This document shows positions 8,853 through 17,883 of a stretch of 40,590 nt of DNA, piece by piece. The DNA comes from an uncultured Bacteroidia bacterium (GTDB lineage Bacteria; Bacteroidota; Bacteroidia; Bacteroidales; UBA932): NCBI GenBank assembly GCA_902780175.1, contig CACZEU010000018.1:1-40590 (forward strand), read 5' to 3'. Made by a program: the position numbers and the translations under genes. The notes below the pieces were generated by a model, which did no database searches, was not told the DNA's origin, and worked only from the letters and a program-made list of their open reading frames with translations. How positions within the stretch are numbered: position 1 is the first letter of the stretch; each line of letters starts with the position of its first letter.

Positions 8853-9901
8853 TTTGTCTTAAGCATCACCACGGAAGCGACGGGGCGCTGCGAGCCGTCG
8901 GAGACCTTGATTGTTTCCTGTCCCTGGACCAGCAGGCATGAGGAGCCGCCGCCGTCCAGATTCAGGGCCTCGGTGCAGCCCAGGGCCTTCATCAGTTCCG
9001 CTTCTTCGGCGAAACTCATACCGGCCACCCCTTCGGTCATGCCGCGTCCTTCGCACACGAACAGAATCATGCACTTGTCGGCCGTGAAGCCGATGGCCGT
9101 CCGGGGATGGCGATCCTCGGGCATCTTGTCATCGGCGCCGTCGCCATACAGCATTTCCTCCTTCCAGGTATTCACGATATTTCCTCCCTGGATGAGAACC
9201 GGTCCTCCGCCGATGGCGGTCTGCGGGGCAAAATCCACGGCCGCAGCCGGGAACGAGGCGTCCGGCACCTGCAAAGGGTCGTTCTCCCAGGAGTTTTTGG
9301 CGGGTTCACTGTAGAGATAGTGCTTGGCTCCGCCGCTCCAATACGTCCAGCCCACGCGGGGCTCATTCTCATTCTGGTAGAAAACTCCGCGAGTGGGATA
9401 GTACATGGTAACCCAGTCCATGGACGCGTAGTTGATATTGACGCCGTATGTGCGGCCGCCGCTGACGGCAACCGACGCATTGTAGTTCTTCCCTCCTTCG
9501 GAGAAGAAATAACCTCCGTTGACGATAACCGGGGCCGCCGTCTCCTTATAGAACTCGGAAGGAGTCTTCAGCGATTCGGTCGTGCCGCTGATGTCGGGGT
9601 CGTCAATAGCCCTGACGTCCCAGCTTATCTTCGTGAGGTCCGCCACGGCGATATAGGCAACGGCTTTCTGACCGCCCAGCTGTGCGGGGCTCCTGTATAT
9701 GGCGATGCCTTCCGGAACCGCCGTATAAGACGCCGTCACATTGGTCCAGCCCTGCGCCACGATGGCAGGATGCGTCTCTACAACTTCGGGGGCTTCGGGC
9801 TCGACGGGGTCGGGCCAGCGCCATTCGGGCATGTCCGTGCTGGCGGCCCTGGAACAGGAGACCGTCACGCACATGAATGCCAATAAAAAGTATCTTTTCA
9901 T
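8849..9901 (-). CDS. NAGPA-type phosphodiester glycosidase lipoprotein
   Basis: A 350-residue lipoprotein (signal ending TVSC, then SRAAS). The core from about residue 130 shows the hallmarks of the NAGPA family (PF09992): APVIVNGGYF, then IGGGPVLIQGG, RHPRTAIGFTADK and ALNLDGGGSS near the C-terminus. The human enzyme removes GlcNAc from GlcNAc-1-phosphodiester on lysosomal proteins; bacterial members are called phosphodiester glycosidases. Here it should cleave a sugar-1-phosphate diester in an imported or surface-bound glycan. It overlaps both the DUF5018 gene upstream and the GHL10 gene downstream by 4 bp, so it is firmly part of the SusCD operon. This gene is the main clue to the operon's substrate. 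Confidence 0.88.
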   Translation of the reverse strand: MKRYFLLAFMCVTVSCSRAASTDMPEWRWPDPVEPEAPEVVETHPAIVAQGWTNVTASYTAVPEGIAIYRSPAQLGGQKAVAYIAVADLTKISWDVRAIDDPDISGTTESLKTPSEFYKETAAPVIVNGGYFFSEGGKNYNASVAVSGGRTYGVNINYASMDWVTMYYPTRGVFYQNENEPRVGWTYWSGGAKHYLYSEPAKNSWENDPLQVPDASFPAAAVDFAPQTAIGGGPVLIQGGNIVNTWKEEMLYGDGADDKMPEDRHPRTAIGFTADKCMILFVCEGRGMTEGVAGMSFAEEAELMKALGCTEALNLDGGGSSCLLVQGQETIKVSDGSQRPVASVVMLKTK

Positions 9902-11643
9902 CGTTTAATGCAATCCAGACTGTAACCGCCGATCATTCCGGAGAAATGGTCGTAATAGTAGATGTAAAGGACATAACCGTCGGCGGAAGGGGCAAGGATG
10001 GCGTCCGCGCATGCCCCGTTGCCGTCATTCGAGCCGGTCTGATACTGCTCGTTGTACATGAAGGGTACAGAGAAGGCAAGCTGAGGCGAATTGTAGATGC
10101 GGCCGCTCAGCGAGCCGTTGGTAATGTCGTACACATACAGCTGCGGTCCGGGCCACCATTTGGGGAAGTGGTTGGAGACGAAGAGCAAGAGATAACGAGC
10201 GTTATTGAAGCACTTGCTGTCCAGGTTGTTCGGGTCCACGTTTCCGTTTACGTAATAGCCGCCGCCGGGGGCGTCTTCGCTTTCACCGACGCCTTCGCCG
10301 GGGATGGCGCTGCCGATGCTCAGATCGGGCTTGAACCATGTCAGCGTGTTATCGGAGTATTTGCAGCTGTACCAACCGGCGTCCATGGAAGGAGAGCCGG
10401 CGACAATACAGGTACTGTTGGCAGGGCCGGAGCCCCAGAAGAAGCCCTGCGCCGCAAACAAATCAATCATTTCATTGGAAACGACCGATCCTCCGACGAT
10501 ATGGATGGCGCGGAATCGGCCGCTGGTGGTCACGCCTGCAAGTCCGGGATATGTGACGGAAATGACGGCCTCGTCTTCTATGTTGCCTATCACCTTCATC
10601 TCCAGGCCAAGCTGAATGTCCTGATCGTTCGTGAAGGAAAGAAGCAGCTCGGGCGCCTGGTCCACGGAGGAGGTTTTCCAGATATTGAAAACTTCACCGG
10701 CTTCCGCCAGGTTGCATATCAGGAGGTGATCCTGTTCATCGGAGGCGATGGCTCCGGTAGGGACGGCGCCGCCGATCTTTATGGTACCGCCGGAAGTGCC
10801 CATAATCTTGTTGTAATACCTCGGAGCGGAGCCGTCACCCATATTTACGATAAGGTTCGATTCCAGCACCGCGAGGGATACGTTGGCCACGGTATTGTAT
10901 GCAGGGAGGCCAAGGCCGGTGGAAGGATCCAGGTTGAACAGCTTCTCGGCGCTGGTTGCATTGATGCCGTAATCAATCTTTTCGGGCACATTCTTGATCA
11001 CGTAGTAGTCTGCCGTGCTGACACCGTCATCGGCAGTTACCGTAAAGGTGAAACCGTCGTTGTAATTGTGCGGCTCGCCCGGATCGGGAGAAATGCTGGC
11101 ATGGGCGGAAAGCGTCACGCTTGCCTCCGCCATGGAAAGATCGTTTGCAGTTATAAGCGAAACACTCTTTGACGCCTTGTCGATGACGCCGTTGAGGGTG
11201 GGGCGCTTGAGGGTGAAACTGACGAGCTCGCATTTGTTGGATTTCACACGCTCGCCCGTGATAATGATGTTCCGGGAGGCGCCGGTCGCGTCCGTATAGG
11301 TATAAACATTTTCTTCCGTAAGGTCAAGGACCGTGAGCGGCGGTTCAATCTTGCAGTTGGCCTGCAGGGAAGCGCGTACACGCACCTTGGTCATGTAAGG
11401 CGTCGTAATGTCGTCGGATGTCTCGGGGAAATACCAGGGGACCGGTATCACATAGCGTTCCGCTTCCGGATCCGAGATTTCCAGACGTCCCATTTCCTGT
11501 CCTTCATAAGGGCCGAATGCAAAGTATGCGACCAATGAAGTTATACCCTGTCTTTCGGCGGTGGGCTTGACATATTCGGGCTCGTGGCAGGCGGACACGC
11601 TGACTGCCAGGATGGCCAAAAACAAATAGGTTATTCTTTTCAT
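9898..11643 (-). CDS. DUF5018-like surface lipoprotein
   Basis: A 581-residue lipoprotein (signal ending VSAC, then HEPEY). Residues about 30-240 look like two Ig-type beta-sandwich modules of the DUF5018 kind (ITSLVAYF, VIPVPWYFP, then a second VTLSAHASISPD unit with ADYYV). The rest is a strand-rich, Gly/Asn-rich region that may be a propeller. There is no recognisable catalytic motif. It lies directly after SusD (30-bp gap), the usual place for a SusE/F-like surface glycan-binding protein, and the acidic residues shortly after the lipid-anchored Cys fit surface export. The family call is from pattern memory and is less certain than the lipoprotein call. Confidence 0.72.
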   Translation of the reverse strand: MKRITYLFLAILAVSVSACHEPEYVKPTAERQGITSLVAYFAFGPYEGQEMGRLEISDPEAERYVIPVPWYFPETSDDITTPYMTKVRVRASLQANCKIEPPLTVLDLTEENVYTYTDATGASRNIIITGERVKSNKCELVSFTLKRPTLNGVIDKASKSVSLITANDLSMAEASVTLSAHASISPDPGEPHNYNDGFTFTVTADDGVSTADYYVIKNVPEKIDYGINATSAEKLFNLDPSTGLGLPAYNTVANVSLAVLESNLIVNMGDGSAPRYYNKIMGTSGGTIKIGGAVPTGAIASDEQDHLLICNLAEAGEVFNIWKTSSVDQAPELLLSFTNDQDIQLGLEMKVIGNIEDEAVISVTYPGLAGVTTSGRFRAIHIVGGSVVSNEMIDLFAAQGFFWGSGPANSTCIVAGSPSMDAGWYSCKYSDNTLTWFKPDLSIGSAIPGEGVGESEDAPGGGYYVNGNVDPNNLDSKCFNNARYLLLFVSNHFPKWWPGPQLYVYDITNGSLSGRIYNSPQLAFSVPFMYNEQYQTGSNDGNGACADAILAPSADGYVLYIYYYDHFSGMIGGYSLDCIKR

Positions 11644-11673
11644 AACAGATTCTTCACTTCGTTCAGAATGACA

Positions 11674-13332
11674 TCAGTTCCATTCGGGGTACTGCTTCAC
11701 CGAGGCGTTCGAATTGAGTTCGCTGTCGGGAAGCGGGAAGCGGTTGAGCATCTTCTGCGGGAAGTTGCGGTCCTTGTCATCCACCGAAACATAGGTATAG
11801 AGGTACTGGCCTTCCACTGCCGTCGGTTCAATCTTGAGGCCGTGCACCTGATAGTTGTTAAGCCCTACAGGATAGTTTTCCACGGCGTCTCCCCAGCGGC
11901 GGAGGTCCCAATACCATTGTCCTTCAAAGGCCAGTTCTATGCGGCGCTCCTGGCGGATGGCCTGCCAAAGGGCATCCCCGCTCTTGTTGGAATACGGGAG
12001 GCCGACACGGGAGCGGACGGCCTTTACGGCGTCATTGGCTGCCTGCGTATCACCTTTACGGAAACTGGCCTCGGCCTTGTTCAGCAGCACTTCGCCATAG
12101 CGGAGCAGGATGAAATGCTGGGTGCTCTGCGAGCGCTGTGACAGGTCGTGCGTTTCGTCAACGAATTTGCGCAGATAGTAACCGGTGGTGGTGCGGCCCT
12201 GGGGCTGCGGTTCCTTGGCCCATTGGCACCAGCCGTCCGTACCGCCCACGAAGGGCTCTATCTTCCGTTTTTTCCAGGATGAGCCGTTATACAGGATGGT
12301 GGCATGGAAACGAGGTTCCAGCTGTGCGTAAGGAGGTTCCGCAGTAGTGGAACTATGCCAGGGCGTCCAATCCGGGAAACCGCCGGCGGCCAGTTCATAG
12401 CTTTCCACCATCTCCTGGGTGGGAGTACCGTAGCCGCCTCCCTGCTGTCCCACCAGCTTGTAGTCTCCGCCGGGGGCGTAATAGAAGTCAAACTCGTGAG
12501 TCACGTTGTCGGCATACGAGAAACTGTATTGCAGTATGGCCTCCGTATTACCTGACTGGATGGGGGTGGTAAATGCCGCGGCATAGTCGGGCATCAGGGC
12601 ATACCCCAATTCCTCCAGGGAATCGGCTGCTTCAATTACGGCATCGTAGTCACCGGCATACAGCATGGCACGGGTAATGAGTGCAAGCGCCACGCCTTTG
12701 TCCAGCCGTCCCTTCGCCGCTGCTTTTTCGGGCAATACCGAAACGGCGTAATTCAGGTCGCCGGCAATGAACTCCCATCCTTTGGCCTCCGTGGAGAGCT
12801 CCTTGTCCACTGCAATCTGCGTAAGGTCTTCATCATAGATGATTACATCCTTGTAACGCTTGACAAGTTCGAAGTAGAGCCAGCCGCGCATCAGTCGCAG
12901 CTCGCCTTCCAGCCTGTCCTTGTCGGCCTGCGGAAGGGCTGTTCCCAACGTGTGCAGGTTGGAAATGGCTTCGTTGGTACGGCGGATGGCGTCGTACAGG
13001 GAGTCCCAGCAGCCCAGGTACACATCCACGAAGCTGTTGGTGAGGTTGGTGCCGCCATAGGCCACCTGGCTGGGAATGAGGCAATAGGCGAAGTTGACAT
13101 ACGAACCGTACTTGAACTCGTCGGTGAAGGCCTCCGTCATGCCCACGGCGCTGGGCCAGCTGGCATAAATATCGTAAGCGTATGAGTATATGCTGTTTAC
13201 GGCATATTCGGCACTTTCCGTATTGGCCCACATGACCTTGTCGGAAATGCTGTCCCTGGGTGTCATGTCCAGGAACCCGTTACAGGCGGAAAGAACGCCT
13301 GCGAGTGAAAGAATCAATACAATCTTTTTCAT
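11674..13332 (-). CDS. SusD/RagB-family starch-binding-type outer-membrane lipoprotein
   Basis: A 552-residue lipoprotein (signal ending LSAC, then NGFLDMTPRD). NGFLDMTP is the canonical N-terminus of mature SusD proteins. The C-terminal half has the family hallmarks LLRYGEVLLNKAEA, AVRSRVGLP, IRQERRIELAFEGQWYWDLRRW and a closing YPEWN. SusD proteins form the lid over the SusC barrel and bind the glycan. It starts 12 bp after the SusC gene and is in the same operon. A 552-residue length is usual for the family. Confidence 0.97.
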   Translation of the reverse strand: MKKIVLILSLAGVLSACNGFLDMTPRDSISDKVMWANTESAEYAVNSIYSYAYDIYASWPSAVGMTEAFTDEFKYGSYVNFAYCLIPSQVAYGGTNLTNSFVDVYLGCWDSLYDAIRRTNEAISNLHTLGTALPQADKDRLEGELRLMRGWLYFELVKRYKDVIIYDEDLTQIAVDKELSTEAKGWEFIAGDLNYAVSVLPEKAAAKGRLDKGVALALITRAMLYAGDYDAVIEAADSLEELGYALMPDYAAAFTTPIQSGNTEAILQYSFSYADNVTHEFDFYYAPGGDYKLVGQQGGGYGTPTQEMVESYELAAGGFPDWTPWHSSTTAEPPYAQLEPRFHATILYNGSSWKKRKIEPFVGGTDGWCQWAKEPQPQGRTTTGYYLRKFVDETHDLSQRSQSTQHFILLRYGEVLLNKAEASFRKGDTQAANDAVKAVRSRVGLPYSNKSGDALWQAIRQERRIELAFEGQWYWDLRRWGDAVENYPVGLNNYQVHGLKIEPTAVEGQYLYTYVSVDDKDRNFPQKMLNRFPLPDSELNSNASVKQYPEWN

Positions 13333-13344
13333 AAGGCCATTCTT

Positions 13345-16300
13345 TTAGAGTGTGATGCTGATGCCGCCCATGATATTGCGCTGCTGCGGATAATATCCGT
13401 TGTTCACGCCCGGGGATTCCGGGTCAATCCCGTCCGGAAGGCCGTCCAGGGTGAAGAGGTTGTTGCCCTCCACGAATATGCGGAGAGTGTGTACGCCGAA
13501 GCGCCGGGTGATATTGTCCGGAAGCGTATAACCGATCTGCGCCGTTTTCAGGCGCACGTATGTGCCGTCTTTCCACCAGAAGCTGGAGCTGAGGCCGTTG
13601 TCGCCGCCGTGGCCGGCCGTTCCCAGGGTAAGGCGCGGGAAGGTGCCGTCCGGATTGTCCAGGCTATAGGCGTTCTCCACCAGGAAGAGCGGGGAGTTGC
13701 CGCCCTCCTTGAAGGTCTTGGTCCAGATGGTGTCGTCGTCGTTTTCGTTGAAGTACGTACCTGTCATGGATACCTGGAAGAGGGAGCCGCCGGTAAACTG
13801 GAGGTTCATGTCAAATCCGTTCCAGCCCATGTTGAAATTCAGGCCGTAGGTGAGTTCCGGCCGGTTGCTCTTGCCGAAGATGCCGCGGTCCTGCCAGCTG
13901 ATTTCGCCGTCGCCGTTGAGGTCGGTGTATTTGATGTCGCCGATGTTGGGACGGGTGCCGTACCAGGCGCTGTTGTCAATCTCTTCCTCGCTCCGGTACA
14001 GGCCCTCGGCCAGCCAGCCCCAATGGGAACCGTAGGTGGTTCCGGTCACTTTCTGCCACTCGGGGACGTTGGGTTCGTCCAGATACTTGAGCCAGCGGGT
14101 CTTGGAATAAGTGACCGTAGCGCCGACTTCATAGAAGAAAGGCGTTCCGCCCAGGTTGAAGCGGTTCTTATGGGTGATGAGCACATCGATACCCTTGCTG
14201 TCGATGGAATTCCCGTTCACATAGGTAGGATAATAACCGCCCATGGAAGAAGGCTTGCCGCCGCTGTTCCAGGTAAGTATGTCGTAGGTGTAATTATAGA
14301 AAGCGTCAATCTCGCCGCCCAGCAGGCCGCCCCAGAGGGAGAAGTCGGTACCGACGTTGTAGGAGAGCGTCTTTTCCCAGGTCAGGTCCTTGTTGGGGAC
14401 GCCGGAGGTGTAATAGGCGGGGACTGCGGCACTACCGGGGTAAACGACTTTGCCTGCGGGACTGTATTTGCTCAGGAACATGAAAGCGCTTACGCCGTCG
14501 TTGCCCAGCAGGCCCACGGAGCCGCGGATTTTCAAGTTGTCCAGCACACCGGAAGCGCCTTGCATGAAGGATTCCTTGGCAAGGTTCCAACCGATGGAGG
14601 CCGAAGGGAAGAATCCCCAGCGGGTATTCGTCACACCCGCAAATTTGTAAGAGCCGTCGTAGCGGCCGGTGAACTCGGCAAGATAACGTTCGTCGTAGTT
14701 ATAGCGGACGCGGCCCACGAAACCGGCGCTGCGGGATGCATCGCTGGAGCCTATCACGGGGTTGGCCGTGGGCGTACCCCTGCTCAGTTCGGGGAGCAGG
14801 GCAAAAGGAACGTTCTTCACGTAGGCGCTCAGGTTGTTGGTCTGGAAATCACGGACTTCCGCCAGGACAAGCGCATCCACGCTGTGCTTTGCAAACGTAT
14901 TGGCATAAGAGACGCTTGCCTGACCGGTAATGGTCTGGGTGTAGTAGGAACCCTCCCCTACCTTGTTGCCGTCGGAGGCGCCGTTCACATCTACCATGGG
15001 TGCTGTCCAGCCCCAGGTTCCGTCTTCCATGCGGCGGCGGACCACTACATAATAAGGGGTATCCAGGTTCTTGCTATAGGTGTCGGCGTAATCGTAGGAG
15101 CCGCTTACCTTGGCCTGCAGGCCCTTCACCCAGGGAATCTCCCAGGTAAGGCCGGCATTGAGCGTCCCCTGGAAGCTGCGGTGGTTCTTGGTGCCGCTCT
15201 GGTAGAGCGCCGCCAGCGGGCTGTTCGGGAAGGCCTGGTTGTCGGCGATGGCGCCGGTGTAATAGTCGCCGTACTTCTCCGGCAGGAAAGGATACATGCC
15301 GATTACCTGGTGCGCGATGGAGAACCAGCCCACTTCGTAATCGGCATCACTGTCAGAGCCGCCGGAAAGGAAACGCGGCGTCTGCCTGAGGCCCAGCACG
15401 CCGCTGAGGCCGGTATTGAACACAAGATGCTTTGCGATGCGGGACTCCAGGTTCATACGGACATTGAAACGCCTGTAGTTGTAGCCGTCGATGTTGCCTT
15501 TCTGCCCCAGGTAACCGCCGGACACGAAGTAGCGGTTCCTGTCGTCTCCGCCCTGCACCGTGACGTTGTGTTTCTGGGTGATGCCAGTGCCGAACACGCG
15601 CTTGGTGTAGTCTATGTTGTCCCAGCCGTCGGTGGGGTCGCCGTTGAGCATGTCCTCCACGTTCTGCCGTGTGTAATATGGCACATATTCGGCCTCGGAA
15701 GCGATGGCGCCGCTGGACAGCTGGTCCATCATCTGGGCCAGATTGTAATAGTACGCGAACTGCGGTCCGTTCATGAACCGGGGAAAGTTAGCGTTCATGG
15801 AGGCGCCCACGGAGCCGTTGTAGGAGATGCGGGTGTCGCCTTTGTCGCCCTTCTTGGTGGTGATGACAATCACGCCGCCGGCGGCCTTGAGGCCGTACAC
15901 CGCCGCCGAGGCGCCGTCCTTGAGGACGGAGATGCTCTCGATGTCGGCGGGGTCGATGTCGTTGATGTTATCCACCGGGAAGCCGTCCACCACGTAGGCT
16001 ACGCCGTACACGGAGCCGCGGATTCGCAGCGAGGCCTGGTCGAGGCCCGGTTCGCCGGATTCCTGGACCGAGGAGATGCCGGAGAGCTTGCCGGCGAGGA
16101 CCTGCGAAACGTTGGTTGAGGGCGACTTGAGGAGTTCGTCGCCCTTGATGGCGCTCACCGCCGCCGTGAGGGTTTCTTTCCTGGCGGTGCCGTAGCCCAC
16201 CACCACGACGTCGTCGAGGAAGAGCGTATCCTCTTCGAGTACTACGTTTATGCTGGATTCGCCCCGGTAGGTGCGGGTGACGGTAACAAGGCCCAGGGAT

Positions 16301-16524
16301 GCGAACTCCAGGACTGCGCCGTCGGGCACGGAGAGAGTCCAGCTGCCGTCGGCGCCGGTGATAGTGCCCGTCGTCGTGCCCTGGATTAGCACGGTGACGC
16401 CGGGAAGCGGCTGGCCCTGGGGATCCGTCACGGAACCCCTTGCGGTCTTTTGCGCAAAGGCCGGCGACAGGCTCAGCAATAGAGCCGCCACGGCTACGCA
16501 CAACATTCTGCTTACAGTTTTCAT
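13345..16524 (-). CDS. SusC/RagA-family TonB-linked outer-membrane transporter
   Basis: A 1059-residue protein with an N-terminal signal (to about residue 24), a carboxypeptidase-D-regulatory-like domain (about 28-105, GSVTDPQGQPLPGVTVLIQG), the TonB-box-like stretch DDVVVVGYG at about 103-111, and a plug domain (about 115-225, with VLAGKLSGISSVQ, LRIRGS and ISVLKDGASAAVYGLKAAGG). A large beta-barrel follows and ends GGISITL. No anti-sigma-binding N-terminal extension (STN) is present, which agrees with control by the divergent ROK regulator rather than by an ECF/anti-sigma pair. It imports glycan fragments through the outer membrane with SusD. It starts only 6 bp after the epimerase stop. 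Confidence 0.97.
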   Translation of the reverse strand: MKTVSRMLCVAVAALLLSLSPAFAQKTARGSVTDPQGQPLPGVTVLIQGTTTGTITGADGSWTLSVPDGAVLEFASLGLVTVTRTYRGESSINVVLEEDTLFLDDVVVVGYGTARKETLTAAVSAIKGDELLKSPSTNVSQVLAGKLSGISSVQESGEPGLDQASLRIRGSVYGVAYVVDGFPVDNINDIDPADIESISVLKDGASAAVYGLKAAGGVIVITTKKGDKGDTRISYNGSVGASMNANFPRFMNGPQFAYYYNLAQMMDQLSSGAIASEAEYVPYYTRQNVEDMLNGDPTDGWDNIDYTKRVFGTGITQKHNVTVQGGDDRNRYFVSGGYLGQKGNIDGYNYRRFNVRMNLESRIAKHLVFNTGLSGVLGLRQTPRFLSGGSDSDADYEVGWFSIAHQVIGMYPFLPEKYGDYYTGAIADNQAFPNSPLAALYQSGTKNHRSFQGTLNAGLTWEIPWVKGLQAKVSGSYDYADTYSKNLDTPYYVVVRRRMEDGTWGWTAPMVDVNGASDGNKVGEGSYYTQTITGQASVSYANTFAKHSVDALVLAEVRDFQTNNLSAYVKNVPFALLPELSRGTPTANPVIGSSDASRSAGFVGRVRYNYDERYLAEFTGRYDGSYKFAGVTNTRWGFFPSASIGWNLAKESFMQGASGVLDNLKIRGSVGLLGNDGVSAFMFLSKYSPAGKVVYPGSAAVPAYYTSGVPNKDLTWEKTLSYNVGTDFSLWGGLLGGEIDAFYNYTYDILTWNSGGKPSSMGGYYPTYVNGNSIDSKGIDVLITHKNRFNLGGTPFFYEVGATVTYSKTRWLKYLDEPNVPEWQKVTGTTYGSHWGWLAEGLYRSEEEIDNSAWYGTRPNIGDIKYTDLNGDGEISWQDRGIFGKSNRPELTYGLNFNMGWNGFDMNLQFTGGSLFQVSMTGTYFNENDDDTIWTKTFKEGGNSPLFLVENAYSLDNPDGTFPRLTLGTAGHGGDNGLSSSFWWKDGTYVRLKTAQIGYTLPDNITRRFGVHTLRIFVEGNNLFTLDGLPDGIDPESPGVNNGYYPQQRNIMGGISITL

Positions 16525-16530
16525 ATATCG

Positions 16531-17715
16531 TTACTGCTTAGATGCTATTTCTTCCAAAATCGTCCCTATCTGGTAGAGCCCGCGGGGTACGTGGAAGCAG
16601 CCCTTCCACTTGCCGCCCTTGAGGGGCAGAAGCACCTCGCCGCGGCGGTTCAGATAGCCGAACCACTCGGGATACTCAGGGTCCCGGAAGTGCTCCCAGA
16701 GGTATTTGTCGAGCTTTTCGAACCACTCCAGGGCTTTCTCGTTTCCGGTGAGCTGATAGCCCTTTATCATGCATATCGCGCTCTCCAGATGAACCCACCA
16801 TAGCTTCTGGTCCCACTCCAGCTCCTGGGTGGGACAGCCCTTGCGGTCCATGAAATAGAAGATGCCGCCGTACTCCTTGTCCCAGCCGTAGTCAATCACG
16901 CGGAGGGCAATCTCCATGCTCTTGTCGATGATGTCTTGCCTGTGGAGCCTTATGCCGAGGTTCATCATGAACCAGAGGGCCTCCAGGTCGTGGCCGGGGT
17001 TGATGCGGCGGCCCTCGAAGCAGTCCACCAGCGAGCCGTCCGGGGCCAGGTTCTCCACCATCACGCCGAGGTCGGGCTGGTAAAAGACGTCGAAGACCTC
17101 GTGGAGGGCTTCCTCTATGGTCTTGTCCAGCAGGGCCTTGTCTTCGATGATGGGCTCCACTTCCAGGGCCATGTTGCAGATGATCATGGGAAGGGCGAAA
17201 TCCTTCATGGGACGTGTACCGGGCACCGCCTTGCTCCACTTGCCCTTGGGATTGGAACGGCGCTCCAGGATGCGCTGGAAGGTCTTCCTGGCTATATCGG
17301 CCCAATGCTCATCACCCGTGGCGACGGCCAACTGGGCGAAGGCCATGCAGGCGAAGGTGTTGGAGAAGATGTTGTAGGGGGCGATTATGGGTTTGCCCTC
17401 GCGGGTGAGGGAAAAATAGAAGTCGTAGTTGCCGTCGTGGCCGTACTTCTCCAGGAAGCGGGCGCCCTGGGTTGCGCACTCCAGCCAGGCGGGATTTTTC
17501 TCCACTTTATTGTAAAGCATGGCGAACATCCACACTTCCCTGCCCTGCAGCCATACGAACTTGTCGGTGTCGAAGACGCTGCCGTCGCGGCCGAGGCAGG
17601 TGAAGTACCCGCCGTATTCCTTGTCCTGGGACTTCTCCAGCCAGAATGGTAAAACCCTTTCGTATAATTCGTTGTGGTAGCGCCGGGCTATTTCGGCAAA
17701 ATCAATTTCAGCCAT
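16531..17715 (-). CDS. N-acylglucosamine 2-epimerase (ManNAc/GlcNAc epimerase)
   Basis: A 394-residue cytoplasmic enzyme of the AGE family, with no signal peptide. It forms an alpha/alpha barrel; motifs seen are VWLQGREVWMFAMLYN near residue 55, INPGHDLEALWF in the middle, KLWWVHLE with His309, and GGKWKGCFHVPRGLY with His375. The KGCFHVPR ending matches renin-binding-protein/AGE enzymes better than cellobiose 2-epimerases. The reaction is interconversion of N-acetylmannosamine and N-acetylglucosamine. It is the first gene of the SusCD operon, so free ManNAc (or a related N-acyl sugar) is expected among the breakdown products of the operon's substrate. No sialic acid lyase or sialidase lies nearby, which makes a sialic acid route less obvious. 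Confidence 0.9.
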   Translation of the reverse strand: MAEIDFAEIARRYHNELYERVLPFWLEKSQDKEYGGYFTCLGRDGSVFDTDKFVWLQGREVWMFAMLYNKVEKNPAWLECATQGARFLEKYGHDGNYDFYFSLTREGKPIIAPYNIFSNTFACMAFAQLAVATGDEHWADIARKTFQRILERRSNPKGKWSKAVPGTRPMKDFALPMIICNMALEVEPIIEDKALLDKTIEEALHEVFDVFYQPDLGVMVENLAPDGSLVDCFEGRRINPGHDLEALWFMMNLGIRLHRQDIIDKSMEIALRVIDYGWDKEYGGIFYFMDRKGCPTQELEWDQKLWWVHLESAICMIKGYQLTGNEKALEWFEKLDKYLWEHFRDPEYPEWFGYLNRRGEVLLPLKGGKWKGCFHVPRGLYQIGTILEEIASKQ

Positions 17716-17746
17716 GTGGTCATTAAAATGTTCTCTGTTATTGCAA

Positions 17747-17777
17747 CAAATATATAAAATAAAACGAAACAGCGCAA
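17747..17777 (-). promoter_or_regulatory. Promoter of the epimerase-SusCD operon
   Basis: On the minus strand, a TTG -33 element (17777-17775) lies 20 bases before TATATTTG (17754-17747), an exact match to the Bacteroidota -7 box TAnnTTTG. Transcription would start near 17741, giving a leader of about 25 nt to the ATG at 17715. Confidence 0.75.
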
Positions 17778-17796
17778 AACTTATCTATATTATTTC

Positions 17797-17834
17797 AAAA
17801 AGACTCAGTAGCTTTTTAACGATTTATTAAAAAG
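17797..17834. promoter_or_regulatory. Candidate operator: three-arm palindrome
   Basis: AAAAAG (17797-17802), CTTTTTAA (17812-17819) and TTAAAAAG (17827-17834) form two overlapping inverted repeats that share the middle arm. The second repeat has perfect 8-bp arms and a 7-bp spacer. It sits between the two divergent promoters, right next to the -33 element of the ROK gene and 19 bp upstream of the -33 element of the SusCD operon. This is a suitable site for the ROK repressor or a global regulator. The binding role is inference. Confidence 0.5.
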
Positions 17835-17837
17835 TTC

Positions 17838-17868
17838 TTGCATTTTTAAGTTTTACTGACTACATTTG
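17838..17868 (+). promoter_or_regulatory. Promoter of the ROK regulator gene
   Basis: TTG (17838-17840), 20-bp spacer, then TACATTTG (17861-17868), an exact TAnnTTTG box. The start would fall near 17874, about 10 nt before the first ATG. This argues against the in-frame TTG at 17866, which lies inside the -7 box. Confidence 0.75.
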
Positions 17869-17883
17869 CCGGAAACCGAACTC

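Noticed and set aside
13489-16119. Long plus-strand open frame (876 codons) opposite the SusC gene
   Set aside because: It is the mirror of the SusC coding strand in GC-rich DNA. Its composition (Val, Gly, Ala, His) shows no domain, while the minus strand has a complete SusC protein with operon spacing.
16531-17715. Cellobiose 2-epimerase
   Set aside because: The C-terminal KGCFHVPR and WWVHLE motifs fit N-acylglucosamine 2-epimerase; cellobiose epimerases differ here, and no GH130 mannoside phosphorylase is nearby.
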